Part shown: one piece after another, positions 53,962 to 62,397 of the stretch
Position numbering within the stretch: the first letter of the stretch is position 1
How the letters are laid out: each line of letters opens with the position of its first letter
From: Rhizobium leguminosarum bv. trifolii WSM1325
GTDB lineage: Bacteria; Pseudomonadota; Alphaproteobacteria; Rhizobiales; Rhizobiaceae
Direction: 5' to 3'
Assembly: GCA_000023185.1 (NCBI GenBank)
Contig: CP001622.1
Location: forward strand, 1,054,001 to 1,118,000
Length of the DNA: 64,000 nucleotides
Program-made: the position numbers and the translations under genes
The notes under the pieces: generated by a model
What the model was told of the DNA's origin: nothing
Databases searched by the model: none
What the model saw: only the letters and a program-made list of their open reading frames with translations

Positions 53962-54759
53962 TTACGCTTTCAGCAGCCACTCGTGCTCGGCGGCATTGTG
54001 GAATTTCCAGATCCGCTGCGGTCCGGCCATGACGTTGAGGTAATAGAGGTCGTAACCATGGCAGGCGGCGCAGGGGTGATAGCCTTTCGGCACCAGCGTC
54101 ACGTCGCCGTCCTCGAGCGCCATCGCTTCGTCAAGGGAGCGATCGTCGGTGTAGACGCGCTGGAAAGCGAAACCCTGCGGCGGGTTGAGCCGATGATAAT
54201 AGGTCTCTTCCAGGAAGCTCTCGTTCGGCAGGTCGTCCTGGTCGTGTTTGTGCGGCGGATAGGAGGAGGTGTGGCCTCCGGGCGTAATCACCTCGACGAC
54301 CAGCAGCGAATGCGCCGAGCTGTCGTCTTCCGGCATGATATTGTTGACATAGCGCACATTCGTGCCCTTGCCGCGCGTCACCTGCGGGTGCGTGCCGGGC
54401 GGGATGGCCTTTGCCTGATAGGTGCCGCCGCCGGGTGCGGAGCAGACGGCGAGCTCCAGATCGGTCTCCGCCGTCACCGACCACGTCGATTCCATCGGGA
54501 TGTAGAGCGCATGCGGCGCACCTTCGAACGGGTTCATGCGGCCGCCGAGCGTGCCGAAATCCTTGGTGCCGGCAGACGCTTTGCCCTTGCCGGTCACCCA
54601 GACGAGGCAGACTTCGCGATCACCCGTCTCTCCCGAAACGGTCTCGCCCGGCTTCATCCGATGCAGATCGAAGCCGACATAGGTCCAGCCGGCGTTTTCC
54701 GGGGTGACATGCGTGACGCGGCCATACGTGCCTGATGGTTTCACCTTGAGATTTGGCAT
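53962..54759 (-). CDS. iolB: 5-deoxy-glucuronate isomerase
   Basis: 265 residues from the ATG at 54759 (MPNLKVKPSGTYGRVTHVTPE). Bicupin family KduI/IolB: GRMNPFEGAPHALYIP, VVEVITPGGHTSSYPPHKHDQDDLPNESFLEETYYHR with the metal-binding His/Glu set, and GYHPCAACHGYDLYYLNVMAGP. It converts 5-deoxy-glucuronate to 2-deoxy-5-keto-gluconate in inositol degradation. Last gene of iolRCDEB; a ~155-bp repeat separates it from iolE. Confidence 0.96.
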   Translation of the reverse strand: MPNLKVKPSGTYGRVTHVTPENAGWTYVGFDLHRMKPGETVSGETGDREVCLVWVTGKGKASAGTKDFGTLGGRMNPFEGAPHALYIPMESTWSVTAETDLELAVCSAPGGGTYQAKAIPPGTHPQVTRGKGTNVRYVNNIMPEDDSSAHSLLVVEVITPGGHTSSYPPHKHDQDDLPNESFLEETYYHRLNPPQGFAFQRVYTDDRSLDEAMALEDGDVTLVPKGYHPCAACHGYDLYYLNVMAGPQRIWKFHNAAEHEWLLKA

Positions 54760-54788
54760 TGGTGTTTTTCCTCGTAAGTTGGAAAATT

Positions 54789-54943
54789 CCCCTCCCCAAC
54801 CCCTCCCCACAAGGGGGAGGGGCTAACCTGCCGTGCTGTCTCGCCCATATTACGGCCTTCCTTTTTTCAAGGTGGCCGCCATCTGGTGCGGGGCGGTGCC
54901 TCAAGTTAAGTCCCTCCCCTTGTGGGGAGGGGTTGGGGAGGGG
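54789..54943. repeat. ~155-bp inverted-repeat-ended element, copy A (between iolE and iolB)
   Basis: Ends are CCCCTCCCCAACCCCTCCCC and its near-perfect complement, each followed inward by the CACAAGGGGGAGGGG / CCTCCCCTTGTGG step. The inside is similar to copy B at 57823-57972 (CTAACCTGCCG, GGCGGTGCC, GTTAAGTCC). It has no coding frame and looks like a MITE-like or structural repeat. Confidence 0.75.
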
Positions 54944-54956
54944 TCTTTTGCTCCCG

Positions 54957-55874
54957 CTATCCCTTAGGAAAGCCTTCCGTTTCCACGGTATAGCCCGCAG
55001 CCGTCATGACGCGCATCAACTCGGCGTTACCGATCTCGGCCATTTTCTGCGGCGGAGCCTTGCGCGGATCCTGTTCGGCCTCGACAACGAACCAGCCTTC
55101 ATAGCCGTGATCGGCCAGCCGCTGGACGATGGCGCCGAAATCGAGCGAGCCGTCGCCCGGCACCGTGAAGGCGCCAAGTGCCACCGCATCGAGGAAGGAC
55201 TGCCGGCTGCGATCCAGTCCATCCACCACAGGTTTGCGGATATCCTTGACGTGAACATGGTTGATGCGGGCGTGGTGGTTCCCAATGGCGCGCAGCACGT
55301 CGCCGCCGGCAAAGGCGAGATGCCCGGCATCGAGCAGCAGCGGGATGCCTTCGCCCGAATGGCGCATGAAGGCGTTGAGTTCCGGCTCGGTTTCGACGAC
55401 GGCCGCCATGTGATGGTGATAGGAAAGCGGCATGCCCTGCTCGGCGCACCATTCTCCGAACCGGGTGACGCGGTGCGCATAGGCCTTCATCTCGTCATCG
55501 GAAAGGCGAGGCTTGGTCGCGAGCGGCTTGGAGCGGTCGCCCTGGATGGAACGGCCGACTTCGCCATAAACGATGCAGGGCGCGGCGACGGCCTTGAACA
55601 GTTCGATCATCGGCGCGATGCGGTCCTTGTTGGCGGCAAGCTCCTCGTCAACAAGCGTGCCCGAGAACCAGCCGCCGCACAGCGTGACGTCGGCTGCACG
55701 GAGAATCGGCAGCATCACCTTTGGATCGTCGGGGAAGCGGCGGCCCTTTTCCATGCCGGTAAAGCCGGCACCGCGCGATTGCCGCAGGCATTCCTCCAGG
55801 GACACATCGTCGCTGAGCTCAGGAAGATCGTCGTTCCACCAGGCGATGGGCGACATGCCGAGTTTGGCCTTCAT
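54957..55874 (-). CDS. iolE: myo-Inosose-2 dehydratase
   Basis: 305 residues from the ATG at 55874 (MKAKLGMSPIAWWNDDLPELSDDVSLEECLRQSRGAGFTGMEKGRRFP), set by AAGGAG. TIM-barrel AP-endonuclease-2-like family, with the conserved metal ligands seen in LLLDAGHLAFAGGD, HVHVKDI and WFVVEAEQD. It dehydrates 2-keto-myo-inositol to a diketone, the second step of the pathway. Follows iolD by 63 bp. Confidence 0.96.
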   Translation of the reverse strand: MKAKLGMSPIAWWNDDLPELSDDVSLEECLRQSRGAGFTGMEKGRRFPDDPKVMLPILRAADVTLCGGWFSGTLVDEELAANKDRIAPMIELFKAVAAPCIVYGEVGRSIQGDRSKPLATKPRLSDDEMKAYAHRVTRFGEWCAEQGMPLSYHHHMAAVVETEPELNAFMRHSGEGIPLLLDAGHLAFAGGDVLRAIGNHHARINHVHVKDIRKPVVDGLDRSRQSFLDAVALGAFTVPGDGSLDFGAIVQRLADHGYEGWFVVEAEQDPRKAPPQKMAEIGNAELMRVMTAAGYTVETEGFPKG

Positions 55875-55897
55875 CAACATTCTCCTTAAAAGCATTG

Positions 55898-55918
55898 CGG
55901 AAGAGCTCTGCTCTTCCG
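55898..55918 (-). other. Stem-loop in the iolD-iolE spacer
   Basis: CGGAAGAGC/GCTCTTCCG, a perfect 9-bp stem with a 3-nt loop. On the transcribed strand the T-run precedes the stem, so it does not look like a terminator; an mRNA-stability or processing element is possible. Confidence 0.5.
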
Positions 55919-55937
55919 AAAAAATGATAGCGATAGA

Positions 55938-57788
55938 TCAGCCGATACGCTGGGCGGCGCGTGCTTCGACATAGCCCTTGCGCGCTTCGTTGACCTCTTC
56001 GCGCGGGCTGACCTCCGGCACCGCGACATCCCACCAGTGGCCGCCGGCCTCCGTGGTAATAAGCGGATCGGTGTCGATAACGAAGACCGAGGTGCGATCG
56101 TTCTTCCTCGAGTCGGCGATCGCCTGCTCCAGCTCGGCGATCGAGGCGACCTTGACGGCGATGGCGCCCATGCTTTCGGCATGCGCGCGGAAATCGATCT
56201 CCGGCATCACCTCGTGGTAGGAGTCCTTCAGCAGATTGTTGAAGTTGGCGCCGCCGGTTCCCATCTGCAGCCGATTGATGCAGCCATAGCCGCGATTGTC
56301 GAGCAAGACGATGTTGAGCTTGAGGCCGAGCATGACCGAGGTGGCGATCTCGGAATTCATCATCATGTAGGAACCGTCGCCGACCATGACGACCACATCC
56401 CGTTCGGGACGCGCCATCTTGGCGCCAAGCCCGCCGGCGATCTCGTAGCCCATGCAGGAAAAGCCGTATTCCATGTGATAGCTGCCCGGCGCCGTCGCCG
56501 GCCAGAGCTTGTGCAATTCACCGGGAAGGCCGCCGGCAGCGCAAAGCACCGTCGTATTCTCACCGCCGATCGTGCGCGCCACCGCGCCGATCACCTGCGC
56601 ATCGGAGGGCAGGGCGGCATTGGTCGTGGCCATTGCCCTGGCCGCAGCCTCCATCCAGACCTTCTTTTCCGCAGCCGCCTTCTCGGTGAGGGCGGCCGGC
56701 GCCTTCCAGCCCGAAAGTCCGGCCGAAAGCGCCTTCAGCCCTTCGCGGGCGTCTGTCACCAGCGGATAGCTGTCGTGCTTCACCGCGTCATAGGCGGCGA
56801 TATTGAGGCCGATCATCTTCAGGCTGTCATTCTTGAACAGCGCCCAGGAGCCGGTAGTGAAATCCTGGCAGCGCGTGCCGACGGCGATAACGAGATCCGT
56901 CTCTTCGGCGATCGCATTCGCCGCCGACGTGCCGGTGACGCCGACCGAGCCGAGTGCCAGCGGGTGGGTCTCGTTGATCGCCGACTTGCCGGCCTGGCTG
57001 ACGACGACGGGAAGGCCGTGGGCCTCGGCAAAGGCGGTAAGCTCCTTCGTCGCCTGCGAATAAAGCACGCCGCCGCCGGCAACGATCACCGGCTTCTGCG
57101 ACGCCTTGATCAGCGCGATGGCATTCGCCAGCTCGTCTGCATCCGGCTGCGGCCGGCGGGTCGTCCAGACTTTTTCATCGAACAGGCTTTCCGGATAATC
57201 GAAGGCTTCTGCCTGAACGTCCTGGCAGAGCGACAATGTCACCGGGCCGCAATCCAAGGGGTCGGTCAGGACCTGCATGGCGCGCTTCAGCGCCGCGATG
57301 ATCTGCTCGGGCCGGGTGATGCGGTCGAAATAGCGCGAAACCGAACGGAAGGCATCATTGGCTGAAACCGTGCCGTCGCCGAAATCCTCGATCTGCTGCA
57401 GCACCGGATCCGGCGCGCGGTTGGCGAAGACGTCGCCCGGCAGGAAGAGAACGGGAATACGATTGACATGCGCCACGCCGGCGGCCGTCACCATGTTCAG
57501 CGCGCCGGGGCCGATCGAACTCGTGCAGGCCATGAAGCGCGTGCGGAAATTCGCCTTGGCATAGGCGATCGCGGCATGCGCCATGCCCTGTTCGTTGTGA
57601 GCGCGATAGGTCGTCAATTCATCGCGCACCTGATAGAGCGCCTCGCCGATGCCGGCGACGTTGCCGTGACCGAAGATCGCCCAGACGCCGCCGAAGATCG
57701 GCACTTTCTTGCCGTCGACGATCGTCATCTGTACCTTGAGGAAATGCGTGACGGCTTGCGCCATCGTCAACCGTATCGTCTTGCCCAT
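55938..57788 (-). CDS. iolD: 3D-(3,5/4)-trihydroxycyclohexane-1,2-dione hydrolase
   Basis: 616 residues from the ATG at 57788 (MGKTIRLTMAQAVTHFLKVQ), set by GGAGG. Thiamine-diphosphate enzyme: N-terminal PYR domain with ISVIAIFGHGN-like GGVWAIFGHGNVAGIGEAL, a central domain, and the C-terminal PP domain with the GDGSYMMMNSEIATSVMLGLKLNIVLLDN (GDG-X~26-N) cofactor motif. It opens the diketo-inositol ring to 5-deoxy-glucuronate. Lies in the operon between iolC and iolE. Confidence 0.96.
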   Translation of the reverse strand: MGKTIRLTMAQAVTHFLKVQMTIVDGKKVPIFGGVWAIFGHGNVAGIGEALYQVRDELTTYRAHNEQGMAHAAIAYAKANFRTRFMACTSSIGPGALNMVTAAGVAHVNRIPVLFLPGDVFANRAPDPVLQQIEDFGDGTVSANDAFRSVSRYFDRITRPEQIIAALKRAMQVLTDPLDCGPVTLSLCQDVQAEAFDYPESLFDEKVWTTRRPQPDADELANAIALIKASQKPVIVAGGGVLYSQATKELTAFAEAHGLPVVVSQAGKSAINETHPLALGSVGVTGTSAANAIAEETDLVIAVGTRCQDFTTGSWALFKNDSLKMIGLNIAAYDAVKHDSYPLVTDAREGLKALSAGLSGWKAPAALTEKAAAEKKVWMEAAARAMATTNAALPSDAQVIGAVARTIGGENTTVLCAAGGLPGELHKLWPATAPGSYHMEYGFSCMGYEIAGGLGAKMARPERDVVVMVGDGSYMMMNSEIATSVMLGLKLNIVLLDNRGYGCINRLQMGTGGANFNNLLKDSYHEVMPEIDFRAHAESMGAIAVKVASIAELEQAIADSRKNDRTSVFVIDTDPLITTEAGGHWWDVAVPEVSPREEVNEARKGYVEARAAQRIG

Positions 57789-57822
57789 CGGGTCCTCCCG
57801 CAATCTTTCTTTTCGCGCTTTT

Positions 57823-57972
57823 CCCTCCCCAACCCTCCCCACAAGCGGAGGGGTTAACTTGCCGGGCTCCCTTCATTCTCGCCGCAACGTCTCCTCCAAT
57901 GGGAAGCTTGCTGATGGCGTGAGGCGGTGCCCGGGTTAAGTCCCTCCCCTTGTGGGAGGGGGTGGGGAGGGG
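57823..57972. repeat. ~150-bp inverted-repeat-ended element, copy B (between iolC and iolD)
   Basis: Starts CCCTCCCCAACCCTCCCC and ends in its near complement; its inner parts align with copy A (GTTAACTTGCCG, GAGGCGGTGCC, GTTAAGTCCCTCCCC). Lies 15-34 bp from the flanking reading frames, inside a transcribed operon. Confidence 0.75.
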
Positions 57973-57986
57973 TCTTAATTCTAAGT

Positions 57987-59921
57987 CTACTGATGTCCGC
58001 GGGTCTTCAGCCACGCCTCTGTCAGTTGCCGGAAGCGGCCGGCCATATCGGCGATCGCTTCCTCGTCGTTCATTTCGCCCGAAAGCCAGGCGCGCGCCGG
58101 ATCGGCAAAGATCGTCCGGCCGACGGCGAAGCCCTTCACGGAGGGGGCAGCCAGCGTCGCCTCGAAGCAGGAGATCAGCTCGTCGGCGGGCGCCTCGAGC
58201 CCCAGCAGCACGATACCGCGGCACCATGGATCATTTTTGGCGATCACCGCATCGATCTTTTTCCAGGCCTCACGGGATGCTTGCGGCTCCAGCTTCCACC
58301 AGTCCGGCTTGATGCCGAGCGCATAGAGCTCCTCCAGCGCGGTCGCGATGGTATCGTCGGTCAGCGGGCCGTTCTTGCCGGCGATGATCTCCACCAGCAG
58401 CTCGCGGCCAACCTTGCGGGAGGCCTCGAACAGAGTGCGCAGCTTCTCCTGCTGCTCCGTCTTCAATTCAGCCGGATCATCAGGATGATAGAAACACAGG
58501 CACTTGATGCAATGATTGAGCGGCCATTCGACGAGCTGCGAGCCGATATCCTGGCTGAATTCGAAGCGCAGCGGCTTCGAGCCCGGCAATTCCACCGGCC
58601 GGCCGATCCAGGAGAAATTCTTCGTCGCCGCATCGAAGAAAGCGTCGCGGCCGAAGCGTTCGTCGATCAGCATGCCGTAGCCGTCGCGGCCATTCGAAAC
58701 CCGCGCCGCCGCCGCGACCGCCAGCCGCTTGAAGGCGACGATCTTCTCGTGGCCGACGCCGAGTTCATCGGCGACGCTGACGAGCTGCGAGCGGTGGTCG
58801 ATCGCCAGCGCCATCAAAAGCGGGATTTCGCCGCGCCGGGTCGATGCCCAGTGGATATGGTTGATCGCCTCGTCCTTGCGCAGCGCCCGGTGTTTGCTTC
58901 CGGTCGTCAGGAAGAAGTCGAGTTCGGCCCAGGTCGGATATTCCGGCGAGCAGAGCAGGCGGGAGACAGCGAAGGCGCCGCAGGCATTGGCCCAGGTCGC
59001 ACAGGTCTTCAGCGGCTCGTCGCGCAGGAAGCCGCGCAGGAAGCCCGACATGAAGGCATCGCCGGCGCCGAGCACGTTGAAGACTTCGATCGGGAAACCC
59101 TGGCCGATGATGCCGGCTTCCAGATCGTCGGCAATCGGCCCGTCATAGACGATGCAGCCCATGGCGCCGCGCTTGAGCACGATCGTCGCCGGCGACAGGC
59201 GGCGAATCTCCTTCAGCGCGCCGAGCACGTCGTCGGCGCCGGACGCGATCAGGACTTCTTCTTCGGTGCCGACGATGAGATCGCAGTCGGGCAGCGTCTC
59301 CTTCATCTTCGAGGAGACTCGGTCGGATTTCACATAGCGCTCGAAGCCTTCCGCATGCCCGGCAAGGCCCCAGAGGTTCGGTCGGTAATCGATGTCGAAG
59401 ATCACCTTGCGGCCGTTCGCCTTGGCGATGCGGATAGCCTTGCGTTGCGCGGCTTCGGTATTCGGCCGTGAGAAATGTGTGCCGGAAACGAGAACGGCGC
59501 GCGACGATCTGATGAAGTTTTCGTCGATATCGCCTTCATCGAGCGCCATGTCGGCGCAGTCCGAGCGATAGAAGATCATTGGCGACACGCCCTCGGCCTC
59601 GACCGCAAGCAGCACCAGCGCCGTCAGCCGCTCCTTGTCGGTGATGATGCCGTCAGTGGCCACACCTTCGCGCGCCGACTGCTCGCGGATGAAGCGTCCC
59701 ATCTGCTCGTCGCCGACGCGGGTGATGAGGCCGGATTTGAGGCCGAGCCGCGCCGTGCCGATGGCGATATTGGCGGGGCAGCCGCCGACGGACTTGGCGA
59801 AGGAGCCGATATCCTCCAGCCGCGAACCGATCTGCTGGCCGTAAAGATCGACCGAAGAGCGGCCGATGGTGATCACATCAAGCGCCGGCTCCGGCTGTGA
59901 ATCCGGATTCGATTGTACCAT
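57987..59921 (-). CDS. iolC: 5-dehydro-2-deoxygluconokinase fused to a DUF2090 aldolase-like domain
   Basis: 644 residues. Residues ~1-330 are a PfkB kinase: DVITIGRSSVDLYGQQIGSRLED, the substrate glycines of GGCPANIAIGTARLGLKSG, and the catalytic VLGAGDAFMSGFLRGFL. From ~335 to the end is DUF2090 (LMALAIDHRSQLVSVADELG..., VLLGLEAPADELISCFEATL, KGFAVGRTIF), an aldolase-like TIM barrel. The fusion probably joins phosphorylation of 2-deoxy-5-keto-gluconate to its cleavage, replacing IolJ; this is the usual proteobacterial form. Two IolR-type sites lie just upstream. Confidence 0.95.
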   Translation of the reverse strand: MVQSNPDSQPEPALDVITIGRSSVDLYGQQIGSRLEDIGSFAKSVGGCPANIAIGTARLGLKSGLITRVGDEQMGRFIREQSAREGVATDGIITDKERLTALVLLAVEAEGVSPMIFYRSDCADMALDEGDIDENFIRSSRAVLVSGTHFSRPNTEAAQRKAIRIAKANGRKVIFDIDYRPNLWGLAGHAEGFERYVKSDRVSSKMKETLPDCDLIVGTEEEVLIASGADDVLGALKEIRRLSPATIVLKRGAMGCIVYDGPIADDLEAGIIGQGFPIEVFNVLGAGDAFMSGFLRGFLRDEPLKTCATWANACGAFAVSRLLCSPEYPTWAELDFFLTTGSKHRALRKDEAINHIHWASTRRGEIPLLMALAIDHRSQLVSVADELGVGHEKIVAFKRLAVAAAARVSNGRDGYGMLIDERFGRDAFFDAATKNFSWIGRPVELPGSKPLRFEFSQDIGSQLVEWPLNHCIKCLCFYHPDDPAELKTEQQEKLRTLFEASRKVGRELLVEIIAGKNGPLTDDTIATALEELYALGIKPDWWKLEPQASREAWKKIDAVIAKNDPWCRGIVLLGLEAPADELISCFEATLAAPSVKGFAVGRTIFADPARAWLSGEMNDEEAIADMAGRFRQLTEAWLKTRGHQ

Positions 59922-59976
59922 GATGTCCTCCCGCTAGATTTTGCGCGGCTTCCAGTGCCTGCGAATTTTCAATAAT

Positions 59977-59990
59977 GAAACATCGGTTCC
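59977..59990. promoter_or_regulatory. Candidate IolR operator, iolC-proximal
   Basis: GAAACATCGGTTCC = GAAA-N6-TTCC, in the iolR-iolC spacer, 56 bp before the iolC start. Its centre is 30 bp from the site at 60007-60020, about three helical turns. Confidence 0.55.
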
Positions 59991-60006
59991 GATATTTTGT
60001 CAATTC

Positions 60007-60020
60007 GGAATGTTTATTCC
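60007..60020. promoter_or_regulatory. Candidate IolR operator overlapping the iolR stop
   Basis: GGAATGTTTATTCC = GGAA-N6-TTCC, a perfect match to the motif recalled for Sinorhizobium IolR; it covers the iolR stop codon at 60014-60016. Confidence 0.6.
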
Positions 60021-60889
60021 ATTTTGCCTTTTACAGGTTTTGACGGCTGACCCTTGCGCCGCCGTTCAGCGATTGCAACCGGTAATGCCATGGTGAGCGC
60101 CATCGAGGCCGAAAGCGAGCGGAAGCCGGCGAAATCGGCCTCCGCCACCTCGAACCAGTGCGTGGCGCAGGCGGCAAGCGGCGAGAAGGCCGAATCGGTG
60201 ATCGCAATGACGGGGACGCCGCGATCGGCAAGCTCCTGGCTCTGGCTGAGGCTGTCGGCCGCATAGGGCGAGAAGCTCGCCGCGATCGCTGCATCCTTCG
60301 GTGTTGCGAACTGCACCATTTCAGGGTCGACGCCGTTCGGCGAGGCGACGATCTGGTGGCGGATGTTGAGCTTAGAAAAAGCGTAGGTCATGTGCGCCGT
60401 CAGCGGGTAGGAGCGCCGTTTGGCGATCAGGTAGATCGTCTCGGCGTTGGCAAGGATATTCACCGCTTTGGTGAAAGTATCGCTCTGCACCGTTGCGGCC
60501 AGCCGGTTGACCGACTGATTTGCCGCGGCAATGAAGCCGGAGAGCAGATTGGCGTCCTCATCGTCGCCGCTCGATTGCTCCAGCGTGACGAGGCGCTCTT
60601 CGTAGCTCAGCGTCCGGTCCCGCAATCTTTCGCGAAAGATGCTCTGCAGGTCGGAAAAGCCTCCATAGCCCAGATGATGCGCCAAGCGCACCAGCGTCGA
60701 GGGTTGGACGTCGGAGGCCGCCGCGATGCTCGCCGTCGTGCCGAAGGCGATCTCATCGGGATTGCCGAGCGCGAAGGCGGCGACCTGTGCCAGCCGCTTC
60801 GGCATGCTTGCCTTGCGCTCGATGATGGTGCTGCGCAGGCTTTCGAAATCGCGCGGTACACGCGCGTGCCTCTGGGGATCGTTATCCAT
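60014..60889 (-). CDS. iolR: RpiR/MurR-family regulator of inositol catabolism
   Basis: 291 residues. N-terminal RpiR helix-turn-helix (AQVAAFALGNPDEIAFGTTASIAAASDVQPSTLVRLAHHLGYGGFSDLQSIFRERL). The SIS sugar-isomerase-like domain (~130-270) contains AETIYLIAKRRSYPLTAHMTYAF and VIAITDSAFSPLAA, where a phosphorylated inositol intermediate would bind. First gene of iolRCDEB, as in S. meliloti. It probably represses its own operon and iolY until an intermediate accumulates; matching operator-like sites lie at both ends of the gene. Confidence 0.92.
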   Translation of the reverse strand: MDNDPQRHARVPRDFESLRSTIIERKASMPKRLAQVAAFALGNPDEIAFGTTASIAAASDVQPSTLVRLAHHLGYGGFSDLQSIFRERLRDRTLSYEERLVTLEQSSGDDEDANLLSGFIAAANQSVNRLAATVQSDTFTKAVNILANAETIYLIAKRRSYPLTAHMTYAFSKLNIRHQIVASPNGVDPEMVQFATPKDAAIAASFSPYAADSLSQSQELADRGVPVIAITDSAFSPLAACATHWFEVAEADFAGFRSLSASMALTMALPVAIAERRRKGQPSKPVKGKME

Positions 60890-60907
60890 GCTTGCGGCTC
60901 ACGAGAT

Positions 60908-60921
60908 GAAACAAATATTCC
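60908..60921. promoter_or_regulatory. Candidate IolR operator upstream of iolR
   Basis: GAAACAAATATTCC = GAAA-N6-TTCC, 19 bp before the iolR start. Its CAAATATTCC half is repeated at 61053-61062 in front of iolY. Confidence 0.55.
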
Positions 60922-61048
60922 ATATTATCGAACATAAACGATTTCAAACGACACGGCTAATTGTTTTTAATCCCCTGTAATTGAAGGCTTTTGGACAATC
61001 TCTTCGCGAAGAACGCAGAAATGCCTGTGAGTAGGTCCTTGTCAAAAT

Positions 61049-61062
61049 GATCCAAATATTCC
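61049..61062. promoter_or_regulatory. Candidate IolR operator upstream of iolY
   Basis: GATCCAAATATTCC, with the same N6-TTCC half as the iolR site and a degenerate first half, 34 bp before the iolY start. Confidence 0.45.
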
Positions 61063-61095
61063 AAAAATCCGCGCGCAGCTCTGGAGGAGACGGAA

Positions 61096-62211
61096 ATGAA
61101 GCCACTCGGCATCGGTTTGATCGGCACCGGTTATATGGGCAAGTGCCATGCATTGGCGTGGAATGCAGTAAAGACGGTGTTCGGCGATGTCGAGCGTCCG
61201 CGTCTCGTGCATCTGGCCGAAGCCAATGCCGGGCTTGCTGAGACTCGTGCCGGTGAATTCGGCTTCGAGAAGGCAACGGCCGACTGGCGGGCGTTGATCG
61301 CCGATCCCGAGGTCGACGTCGTCTCCGTCACCACGCCCAATCAGTTCCACGCCGAGATGGCGATTGCTGCCCTTGAGGCCGGCAAACATGTCTGGTGCGA
61401 AAAGCCGATGGCGCCGGCCTATGCCGATGCCGAGCGCATGCTGGAAACGGCGAAGAAATCCAGCAGGGTTGCCGCCCTTGGCTATAATTACATCCAGAAT
61501 CCCGTCATGCGGCACATCAAAACGCTGATTGGCGAAGGCGCCATTGGCACAGTCAATCATATCCGCGTCGAGATGGACGAGGATTTCATGGCCGATCCCG
61601 ATGTCTTCTTTTATTGGAAGAGCGAGCTTTCCGCCGGCTACGGCGCGCTCGACGATTTCGCCGTGCACCCGCTGTCCCTGCTCTGGTATCTCTTCGGCCA
61701 TGTCGAGGCCGTTATAACGGATATGGTGAGGCCCTACGCCGATCGCCCGTTGAGCGAGGGTGGCCGCCGTGCCGTCGAAAACCACGATGGCGCCAACGTG
61801 CTGATGCGGCTTGGCGGTGGCATCTCCGCCGTGTTGATGGCGAATCGCGCCGCCTGGGGTCGCAAGGGCCGGATCGCCCTGCAGATTTACGGCTCGAAAG
61901 GCTCGATCGTCTATGATCAGGAGCGGATGAACGAATTCGAACTCTATCAGGCCGACGGCCGCGGCTCCGAACAGGGTTTCCGCAAGATACTGGCGGCACC
62001 CGCCCATCAGCCTTATGATCGCTTCATCCCGGCGCCAGGCCACGGCCTCGGCTTCAACGATCTGAAGATCATCGAATGCCGCGAGCTGATCCGGGCAATA
62101 TCAGGCGAACCGTCGTCGATTGTGACATTCGAAGACGGTCTCAGGATAGAAAAGTCGGTGCATGCCATGGCACAGTCCTTCCACGAGCGTCGCTGGATCG
62201 AGATCGGCTGA
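61096..62211 (+). CDS. iolY: Gfo/Idh/MocA-family dehydrogenase, IolY-like
   Basis: 371 residues from the ATG at 61096, set by GGAGGAG. Rossmann motif GLIGTGYMGKCHALAWN at the start, then the catalytic EKPMAPAYADAERM with the conserved Lys of the EKP motif, and the C-terminal alpha/beta domain (SAGYGALDDFAVHPLSLLWYLFG with the active-site Asp/His). NAD(P)-dependent oxidation of an inositol isomer is inferred. In S. meliloti the gene beside iolR (iolY) is, as I recall, needed for scyllo-inositol use; the symbol rests on this position. It diverges from iolR and shares an operator half. Confidence 0.85.
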   Translation: MKPLGIGLIGTGYMGKCHALAWNAVKTVFGDVERPRLVHLAEANAGLAETRAGEFGFEKATADWRALIADPEVDVVSVTTPNQFHAEMAIAALEAGKHVWCEKPMAPAYADAERMLETAKKSSRVAALGYNYIQNPVMRHIKTLIGEGAIGTVNHIRVEMDEDFMADPDVFFYWKSELSAGYGALDDFAVHPLSLLWYLFGHVEAVITDMVRPYADRPLSEGGRRAVENHDGANVLMRLGGGISAVLMANRAAWGRKGRIALQIYGSKGSIVYDQERMNEFELYQADGRGSEQGFRKILAAPAHQPYDRFIPAPGHGLGFNDLKIIECRELIRAISGEPSSIVTFEDGLRIEKSVHAMAQSFHERRWIEIG

Positions 62212-62249
62212 ATGTAAGAGGCCGCTTTCCGTTGACGGGGCGTGGGCTA

Positions 62250-62349
62250 CTGCATAATCCCTGAAATCGGGATCGATTTCAGGGATTATGCAGAAACTCA
62301 AAAATGCGACTGCGTCCTTTGCGCGTCTGAAAGACACGCGGCGCTGTCG
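62250..62349. repeat. RIME-like double-palindrome element, copy 2
   Basis: Hairpin 62250-62293 (CTGCATAATCCCTGAAAT and complement around CGGGATCG) followed by hairpin 62307-62349 (CGACTGCG...CGCTGTCG). The same design as 52654-52755. It lies 38 bp after the iolY stop and just before the flavoprotein gene. Confidence 0.7.
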
Positions 62350-62397
62350 GGAATAGGCCTTGGCGTGGTTGTCGGGCGCAGCTTCAGGAGCGAGATC

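Noticed and set aside
54789..57972. C/G-rich repeats in the iol operon as a CRISPR array
   Set aside because: There are only two copies, 3 kb apart, with inverted ends and no spacer periodicity.
62242..62397. Extended start of the ferredoxin-reductase-like gene
   Set aside because: The extension is translated from the RIME-like repeat; the GTG at 62398 has AGGAG and matches the FAD-motif start of the family.
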